From Romanomermis culicivorax (taxonomy: Eukaryota > Nematoda > Enoplea > Mermithida > Mermithidae), in the NCBI GenBank assembly GCA_963922205.1, contig CAWUHX010000405.1, forward strand, positions 62,001 to 126,000: DNA of 64,000 nucleotides, given 5' to 3'. Shown piece after piece: positions 57,001 to 64,000 of the stretch. The notes beneath the pieces were generated by a model, which saw only the letters and a list, made by a program, of their open reading frames with translations, did no database searches and was not told the origin of the DNA. The translations under genes were made by a program, and so were the position numbers. Within the stretch, counting starts at the first letter, position 1. Each line of letters starts with the position of its first letter.

Positions 57001-57136
57001 AGTATGTTTCACAAGCAATTGAGCAGCGACGCCGTCGATAACAAAGTAAAAAAGAAAAAGAAACGAACAAAAAAGAAGCAAAACGATAAAACGACGAATG
57101 AATCGGAAACGGCGAGCGTAATAACTGATAATAAGG
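51068..57136 (+). CDS. Spliced gene of unknown function, seven in-phase exons
   Basis: Exons 51068-51126, 51185-51212, 52427-52618, 55499-55541, 55689-55947, 56120-56226 and 56741-57136 each have AG/GT borders and join in one open frame of about 361 codons. The protein is alpha-helical and repeat-like: CNSLVMSNRFLAAIRYIVDH, then KLATLYYVTGNHQRAALCCL (TPR-like), a conserved-looking SPDWPVSYHPDGSNFLEMLA, a coiled stretch (RMARVEEEISRVQVAFEKC), and TQTGVDISIEDACSFLRLV before a Lys-rich tail (KKKKKRTKKK) that could be a nuclear signal. Introns are 58, 1214, 2880, 147, 172 and 514 bp; the two long ones are largely mobile elements. The gene probably begins upstream (45078-49613) and continues past 57136, where AAGG|GTGGGT is a possible donor. 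I do not recognise the family. Confidence 0.75.
51344..52391 (+). mobile_element. TTTTTTAGCA-family element in an intron
   Basis: CAAGGTTTTTTAGCATGGTG to CTCGTGCTAAAAAAAGCTG, inverted (TTTTTTAGCAYG). The left 430 bp matches the inverse of 29993-30390. A MITE-B (51768-52172) is nested in it. It fills most of the 1.2-kb intron between the exons at 51185 and 52427. Confidence 0.65.
51768..52172 (-). mobile_element. MITE-B copy
   Basis: Eroded left end (GTAACGGGGCCCCAATGTC), G-run, CAGGGGTTTCTGATTCCC, the GGCGTGGAGCGTCGAG hairpin variant, CTACCATATGGCTAGCCATA and CCAAATTACATGTATG at the right. About 405 bp. Confidence 0.8.
53799..54241 (+). mobile_element. MITE-B copy with exact 8-bp duplication
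   Basis: CATACATGTAATTGGGGGGG to GCTCCGTTACATGTATG; flanks AGTAAATC (53791-53798 and 54242-54249), 8 of 8. The most complete copy, 443 bp: C-runs at both ends, GACCATATGGCTAGCCAT and CTATGGCTAGCCATATGG, central CTCGGCGCTTCGCGCC hairpin. Confidence 0.93.
54277..54684 (-). mobile_element. MITE-B copy, second of a pair
   Basis: CATACATGTATCGGGTCCC to GCCAATTACATGTGG. Inverted relative to its neighbour 36 bp away, so the pair forms a near-kilobase inverted repeat. Contains GGCACGAAGTGCC, the hairpin variant. Confidence 0.83.
55190..55446 (-). repeat. Decayed MITE-B relative
   Basis: AGCGCTAAACGCGG, GACATTTTTGATTTTTTTGT, ATGGTCCCTATAGCTAGC and CCAAATTACATTTGTATG follow the family order but with heavy divergence. 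Confidence 0.5.
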
Positions 57137-57139
57137 GTG

Positions 57140-59860
57140 GGTCCGACGCAATCTTGCTAGTGATGTCCCAGTTACTGGTACCAGTACAAAAATAGCCTCT
57201 TGTGCATATGTGAAGCATAATATGCTAACTGGGAATTTCGGAAACAAGTCATACATAACTGGGAATTTCGGAAACCAGTCATACTTGAAGTAATTTTTTA
57301 AGCGATATTGAAGTGTTTGACTGCGAGAAATTCAACATTTTTCGCCGCTTCGCGGCGTTATACGAATTACGAATATTATAATGTATGAATTATTTATTTA
57401 ATATGTATAATTTTATATTTGGTATTCATCTAATGTGCTTACTGTTCAACTTCTATGTTATTGAACAAACATGACACATGCACTGTTGACTAAAGTTTTG
57501 ACATTGCATCTCATCATTGAGCGACGGTGCTGCACATTATTACGTAATTCAAGTATTTCTCAATACTATTTTTCGCCAAACGGCGTTTTTGGCGAAAAAA
57601 ACTGAAAATATTAAAGAATGAGCCTCTTTTGGCAAACTATGGAAAAATTTTGGGGTTTTTTGATCGAAAAGATAACATCATTTTGCGTTTTAGGAAATCA
57701 CAATCCCAAAATTTTTCTGCGCTTTGTATCGATTACAGTAATCATGTTCGCTATAATCCAGCCCAGGTGCGGTCGTTAGCATATCTTCTTAAATGATCAG
57801 TTAACGTCTAATATAGTTCTCATCATTTAAAATATCTAATCACACTTGTGGAGAAGTAATCTTCTATATTTTGTTCGAATATTTGATAAAAATTAAGATT
57901 ATGGCGACTAATTTCGACTGAATCTTTTTCCTCATTTCGAAAATTCTAAAATTTTTTCAAAATGAATTTCTTGCTTTTGAAAAGTGATTCTAACATTATC
58001 AGTGCTACACAGTAGCAGAAGTTCATCTCCTAGCACTCGAAGTATCGAAATTTGTGTTTTTTGAATTTTGATTGTTCACTTCTCTGTTTAGTAGGATGTT
58101 TACTGATTTTATCAAATTTGTGAAGCATCTTTTACTTTTAGCTGATTTTTCTAGCTGGTTATCTGATAGTGAGCGTGAGCCTATTGCTCAAGTTTGAACG
58201 TCATTCTGGACTGGGAAATTGGATAGTAATATTTGAATAAGTATTGCGGAGATTTATATTCCTACGTTCTAGAATATCGATAGTTCAAAATTTTCTGGCG
58301 CGTAATCAAATGCACTCCATAATTCTTCACCTCTTTTCTACTTTAGCTTGAAGTTTCCCGAACTTTGCGAACATGAATTTTTCTATTGAAAAACGATCAG
58401 GGCATCATTCTAGACTGAGAATGTAACGCGTTCTTTTCCGGCATTCTAGAATCCAAAATTTTTTTCAGCGCTGAGGCCGGAATGGGGCATCAATTCAGAT
58501 CTTTAAAGCTCTGATCACGGAAATGCCGGCAGCAATTTATAATAATGTCGTTGAGGTGAAAGAGCGGATACAAATATTGAATACTTTGTTGGGAATCTAC
58601 AATTTTCGCTCATTTTACGCATTTCGTTCATAATTTTGAGTCGTTTCCGCACTCCTCTGGTGATGGCGCGCAGAAAAAAATGACTAAAAAAATTTCGAAC
58701 GTTCTGGCCAAATGGCAAAGAGCTCCTTTAGGAAAATGTTTTTCAGCTAAAGGCAATTGTAGCATATCGTGAACTGACGAAATAAAGTTATTAAAGTAAA
58801 GTATTTTAGGCCATTTGGGAGTAAACTTTTGTGAAAATAAGCTGAAGGGTGTCCAGCAACCTATAAAACCTAGAAAAGTCAGGAAAAAAGTTGTACCCGG
58901 AAAACCTGGAAAACTCAGGGAATTTTGATTGGGTTGTTATGATATAATCATTTTGTTATTGCAAGATAAGCCCGAATTATTGCATAATAAGCCAGATTAG
59001 CGTTTTACAGGCTCAAAACGTCAAAATTTTCAGGCGCTTCGCTCGCGGCGGTTTTTTGCATTGGTCTCACTTTTTATCGGGGTTTCTCCAAAGTGGGGTT
59101 CCTAAGAATTTTGGTACCATTACTCAATTAACATTTAATTGTTTCAGTGCATCTGTCTCTAATCTTAATCTTAATCGTCTCTGATTATTACTATTTAACG
59201 TTTTTTGCAGAGTAATTAGGACATCAACTTTTCTGTTGATATTACTAGCTGCTGCGAGATAGTACTGCAGTGACATTTACTGTTCTTATCGACGAACAGT
59301 TGTACTCCGTTGAGATATGGTTTGGATAACATTTAATTATTTGTACATGATGAAACTAAACGAATTTTCAAAAACTCCAAGTTTTCCATGTGAATTACAG
59401 TGCACTGCAAAAATGCCTTTAAAAATAAAGATAAAAATATATTTGGAGCAGTAGTACAACAAGAAATACAGAGAACAGTAGAAAAAGACATGAAAAAACA
59501 AGAAGCGGGCTGTTTACAAATGAATCAGATATAGATGTCATATCAGAATTTCATATTTTGCTGTACGTGGTCAAAAAGGTTTGAATTTACATTTGTCCAA
59601 AATAATATTTTTTGGTAAAGCTTAGCTGCTCTATTATTACTGACGAAAACTATATGCTGAGAGTGTTTGTTCCCAATGTCGACTGTTCTATTTATAAAGG
59701 AATTTTCCGGTATCACCTTTAGTTTCAAGTTGTTTTGTGATCTAGTGGTCGAGTGCATGATAGTCTACCAACTTAAAATCAGTTCTTTGAAACTGAGAAT
59801 ACTTTTTTACTTCTGTAACCGTTTCAATATTAGGTAGCGACATGCCTGGACAGTAGGTTC
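57140..59860. other. No further gene identified; scattered hairpins
   Basis: A 34-bp tandem pair (ACTGGGAATTTCGGAAAC, 57225-57290), GCCGCTTCGCGGC at 57342, CGCCAAACGGCG near 57572 and GGCGCTTCGCTCGCG at 59034. The downstream part of the spliced gene should lie here if it continues, but no in-phase exon was found. Confidence 0.35.
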
Positions 59861-59984
59861 AACTGGAATTCAACTCGGTATCAGACAAGGGACTTCGGTA
59901 CCAGATGATTTGATTCTTAGCACCAGATGATGTTTTGTGTGTGAACCAATTTCAGCTGCAAAAACGGTATGGAGGTTTTGGAGA

Positions 59985-60420
59985 TAGTTCATCAACCACT
60001 GGAAACTAGTTAATGAACCAACTAAGAAATCAACCAACCTACTTATCATGAAACAATCTTTCAATGAACTAAACAAAACTAGGAAATCAACTAAAGAGAG
60101 AATCAGAAATAACCAACTAACTCGGTAATTAACCAACCAACAACTAAACTGGAAATCAACCAGCCAACCACTTACCAGGTAATCAACCAGCCAACCACTT
60201 ACCAGGTAATCAGCCAAACATTGAATCAGAGAATCAACTAACCAATCAGGAATCAATCCACCAATCAGGGAATCAATGAACGAGCCAACCAGGAAATCAA
60301 CCAGCCATCCATTACAACCAGGGAATCAACCCACCGATCAGAGAATCAACCAAATAATCAGGAAATCAACTAATAATTTAATTCAACCAGGGAATCAACA
60401 CATCAATCATGGAATCAATA
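59985..60420. repeat. Minisatellite, AATCAACCAACCA-type
   Basis: About 430 bp of irregular units such as GGAAATCAACCAGCCAACCA and CAGGGAATCAACCCACC. A 33-bp unit, CAACCAGCCAACCACTTACC then AGGTAAT, is tandemly repeated at about 60154-60220. Frames through it (either strand) encode only repeats. Confidence 0.85.
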
Positions 60421-61400
60421 TATGTGTTGCATTGGAAAATTTTGGGATTTTGACCTTATAAAACGCACCAAAATGCACTTTTCAAATTCTCTGACTGTTT
60501 ATGGCGTCGGGCATAATTTTTTATCTCGACCTTCCAAGTTTTCCAGGTTTTCTGGATTTGAATGTCCTAAAAAGCGTGTAGATTCTGACATAATGACAAT
60601 AATATCTGACATAATATTCTTGTAACAGCTTGAAAATAAACTTTTATTGGATTCTTTCTATTTTGTACAAATGTACTTTACATCTCGTTCCCTACCCTTT
60701 TTTTGGCAACCACGAAAACGATTCGGGACCCAACCAACTTTTTGGGCCAACTGGTACCAGATGAACCGATAAGGGTTGTCCAAGTATGGTTAGTGAGTGG
60801 GATGATCATACAGTTGTAGCCGATCCAAGTAGAAGTATCTAATAAACATGCTTCAGTTTAGTGTGAAAAATTTTTACTAACAAAGCTTCTTAAAATACGA
60901 GTAATTCTAGAATAAACATGTTTTACTATTGTACTGACATTTCAGTTCATCTTTATTCCTTTCGTAGTATGCACTACTACCGAAATGCAGTTGAAGGTAG
61001 ATTTAGTTGAAATTCTGCTGACCACACTTAGCCATTATATTCGGAGTACATACATTATGTTTTAGACATAAAATTTATATAGAGTAGGAATAAAACATTT
61101 TCGTGCCGAAAGTGGCAAGAAACAGTCATTTTCTGAACAAAGATGTTTTCAAAGTCGAAACAGAATTACTAGAAAAATTTACGGCTACTGAAACGAAAAA
61201 ATGTACAACTGAAGAAATTTTTTTTCAAATAAAAATGTTGAGCTTACAAATAGCAGAATCAAGTCTTCTTTGTAATGTTATCCGTGTTTACAGACGCCTT
61301 TCAGTACTGTTGAATGACATAAATTCATGCTGGTCGAAGAATTTATATTCTTGGTTGATCACCTGATTTCTGAATTTTACTTGCCTGTTTCAGTCCAAAA
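60421..61400. other. No gene identified; one weak frame
   Basis: A plus-strand frame at 61103-61366 has helical composition (KVETELLEKFTATETKKC) but no splice signals or recognised domain. Confidence 0.3.
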
Positions 61401-61424
61401 CTGATTTGATTTGTTGTGCAGATC

Positions 61425-61745
61425 TTTCCTTAGGGTGTAAGAAAAGATTGGTGCTGGTCTGAACTGACCTGTTAGAGCTAATTCCTTGGCTATGCCTCCG
61501 AGATCGCGCAACAGTCTGGTTCCCCCAGACCTGGCAACAACAATAAATCGCTTACTTTCAATCGAGGGGCCTCACAACAGAGCCCTCGAAGTCTCCTAGG
61601 AGAGAAAGGTATCCCCTCCCGGATAGACTTATCTGCAGGATCCCTAGTAAGGTCTTCCTGAGCTTGCAGTCAGCAAGCGGGGTGCCTGGGCCTTTGGCCC
61701 TTCGCTCCAGACGATTATTCGAGTCTAAATAATAAACCAAATATC
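61425..61745. repeat. GC-rich repeat-like block ending in TAAATAATAAA
   Basis: A GC-rich island in AT-rich surroundings: CTGGTTCCCCCAGACCTGG, GGTATCCCCTCCCGGATAGA, GGGCCTTTGGCCCTTCGCTC, then CGAGTCTAAATAATAAACC and CAGTAAATAATAAATA. The short A/T-repeat tail suggests the 3' end of a non-LTR retrotransposon or SINE. No coding domain; the minus frame at 61558-61740 is probably a shadow. Confidence 0.4.
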
Positions 61746-63389
61746 AGTAAATAATAAATATCTAATATTTAAAACAAATGTAGTTACACCACTATGTAAT
61801 TTATGTAAATTTAATACTAATTTGCTGGGTAAAGGTTTATTGGACGCCAGCATATATTTTCTGAAAATATAATAAAAAAGGATAATAGTGAAGAATGCTT
61901 TTTCACTATCACTTCCTTCTCTTTGTGGCGCTCCACTTCTATGCAAATGTCTGTGCCGCTTGTCGTCCAATTTGTCGATTCGCATGTCGATTTCCCGTCG
62001 CAGCTTGCCGACAACAGGGTGCCCAACAGATTTCTGATAAAAAAATGATTGATTTCTAGCTGATTTTTTTAGTTTTCTAGTTCCTTGGCGGTACTACCCA
62101 TCTGATTAAAAATATCAGCAAATTGCTCAGGTCTCCCAACAGTACGCACATTTTCACCATTTTATGTAGCAAGTATTGATTTTTGCTCCGAAAAGAAATG
62201 GAAAATTATGGAAAAATGAACGAAAAAAGGCTAAATCATTGTTACACCACAAAGTGCCGAAACAATAATTCAGCCTTTTATATTGTTCAGAAAATTATGC
62301 CCATCACTTTTCATCTATGCTGAATTAGCGGAAACGATACCTGAAGGGGTGAGATGCTGCTGAAGATTGACGGATTTCAATACAAGACGTGTACATCACT
62401 TTTTAATAAAATTAACATAAATGAACAAGAACAAGCCTAAGCCAAAAAATTAAGTAGTGTAAACAGATGTTAGTGTAAAGGTGACTATCTACCCCAAAGT
62501 AACGGGAACTACAGTGTATTGCATGTCATTTACCTACTTAATTCTTAGGCTTAGGGTGGAGTGGAGCGGATCACGTTGGCTCCCATTCCATTGACCATCT
62601 TCAAAATTAAGTCTATTCTGATAGCTGCGCACGGAGTGTACAAAGATGTGTGCTTTTTTCTGCGTTTACCAGTATACACATCCAAGTTTACTCTTGGATA
62701 CTTACTGTGGCAAAAAAATTTGTTAGGGTGGGTGGTTAATGAACGGAGGCGGGTAAAATTGCGCGTGTTCCTTACACGTTAAAAAACCATTTTCGTCTAT
62801 TGCCTATACATGCGGGATATACCTTACACATTTCGCTAAAGTGCATAAGAAGCACAATTTGCTCATTTTTCAGTACTAAAAAACTCAATTTTTCTTGAAC
62901 TTGCTTTCTACTGATTTTTTTATCTGCATTGACCATTGCAGCTGTTGAAAAATATTCATTTTGTTGAGTTTTGTTCTTTGTTGCTAAAAAATTTTCCACC
63001 CGTGAAACAGTCATGTAATTTCATTTTGGAAAACCGCCGGACACCCTGGACAGGGAAAAACTGGGAATTTGATTCGCCGAACTAATGGCGAAATAATATC
63101 TCACTATAATAAAATTCTGGTTCGTCGCCATTTTAGGTATATTTCTGATTATTCTGTCCGCTTTGATAAAAATTGAAGATCATCAGAAAAACATATAAGT
63201 CTCAATATGATCAAATTTTTCGTTGAATTCGGATTCTACTATTTTCCGGTTTAAATACCTAGCCTACCCGAAATTCTGAATGTCAATGCAGACTAGATAA
63301 TATAATTTTTGCCCCTAAAGCGAACGATATTCCTGAGAAGTGCATTATCTTATTATCGTCTCAAAATGGTGGAGAGTAGAATTCCTAAT
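61746..63389. other. No gene identified
   Basis: AT-rich. GGACACCCTGGAC (63040) with GGGTGTCCAGC at 58848 could be inverted ends of a ~4.2-kb element, but the shared bases are few. A minus-strand frame at 62772-63014 is unassigned. Confidence 0.3.
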
Positions 63390-63790
63390 CCATGTATGTA
63401 ATTGGGGGAAGGGTCGTAGGGGCACCTATAAATCGTCTGCAATATGATGACCCTCAGGATTATCAAATTATGTGCATGACTAGGACTAGCCATATGAACC
63501 CCATGAAAAAGTAAGTTTTTTGGTAGAAAATTCTAATTGTTTAAAAGAAAATGCCCAAAAATGTTTTTCGGCTCGTCGCACCATAAAAACGTATTTTTAT
63601 CGTTTTTCCGGCAACAATTTCTATGTTTCAAATCATTTTTCAGACTTTTTGGGTAATCAATTCGAAGTTTTTTTCTTCAATGGCTCTCCTCCCTAAACTT
63701 TGGACAATCAAGGAGTATGACTACATCCAGCCACCTGACTTTGTCGACCTTGAAGATCTGTTAAATGTTACAGGAGGGATCGGGGTTATT
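63390..63790 (+). repeat. Decayed MITE-B relative
   Basis: CCATGTATGTAATTGGGGG, GACTAGCCATATGAACCCC, GTTTTTCGGCTCGTCGCACC and a CTCTCCTCCCTAAACTTTGG end follow the MITE-B order, with the right terminus lost. Confidence 0.5.
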
Positions 63791-64000
63791 ATTTCTTACA
63801 GAATTTTTCAAGAAGTTTGACCAGCTAGTGCGTCATTTTCCCGGGTGTAGTAAGTAAACCTTTTTCTCAGAACCTGGAAAGGCTAATACACTTCTATATT
63901 GTTGCTCGGTCACTTTTGAAAATACCTCCGGTCTGTAGGCCGGAGGTCGAAGTACAAATACCGGATTTTGTGAGAAATAATAACCTCGATCTCCGGTATA

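Noticed and set aside
59870..60256. 128-codon minus-strand frame with VSGWLVDYL repeats
   Set aside because: Antisense reading of the CAACCAAC minisatellite.
61425..61745. rRNA gene fragment, suggested by the GC-rich island
   Set aside because: I could not match it to any conserved rRNA core sequence; a retroelement 3' end is more likely.
58848..63048. 4.2-kb element with GGGTGTCC inverted ends
   Set aside because: Only about ten bases match and no target duplication or shared subterminal sequence was found.

Overview
This looks like nuclear DNA of an invertebrate-type animal. It is strongly AT-rich, its genes are split by GT-AG introns, and it carries a Tx1/L1-type LINE, hAT, pogo-like, mariner-like and TTAA-target DNA transposons, and many short foldback elements. 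I see no bacterial operon, tRNA, rRNA or CRISPR. The phylum cannot be fixed from the sequence. Most open frames in the window fall inside repeats and are not genes.

Layout. 1-6.1 kb: foldback elements, three of which (2141-3129, 3126-4809, 4806-5860) abut each other and share TTAA junctions; the middle one carries an AT-rich satellite. 6.1-14.3 kb: an inverted-repeat pair (6119/11962) with several MITEs between and beside it, and an array of 25-bp perfect palindromes at 13.7 kb. 14.85-15.55 kb: a two-exon gene with a compact conserved C-terminal domain. 16.26-18.23 kb: a 5'-truncated LINE with reverse transcriptase and a poly(A) tail. 18.2-21 kb: mostly unique sequence. 21.09-24.23 kb: a hAT element with a transposase C-terminal fragment, an 8-bp target duplication and two nested MITEs. 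24.7-28.6 kb: a four-level nest of transposons in which three levels have exact target-site duplications. 29.0-33.4 kb: a pogo-like element with a TA target, a transposase relic and two nested insertions that also have exact duplications. 33.4-42.9 kb: SINE-like blocks, a mariner-like element, more hAT copies. 42.9-44.9 kb: one inverted-repeat element inside another, both with arrayed subterminal motifs. 45-57.1 kb: a spliced plus-strand gene I do not recognise. Seven of its exons (51068-57136) join in one reading frame, and its two long introns are largely made of transposons. 57-64 kb: mostly unannotatable AT-rich sequence, a CAACCAAC minisatellite and a GC-rich repeat-like block.

How it fits together. 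Insertion order can be read directly: target duplications, TA or TTAA sites, and uninterrupted paralogous copies inside the same window act as pre-insertion sites. Removing 32017-33427, for example, restores a perfect 24-bp terminal inverted repeat for the pogo-like element. The most unusual features are the pogo-like element with its internally repeated GATCAAAGTCACCCAC motif and a C8 zinc-finger tail without a visible catalytic core; the inverted-repeat elements whose termini are arrays of short motifs; the tandem palindrome array; and a GCGAAGC mini-hairpin that recurs across otherwise different repeat families.
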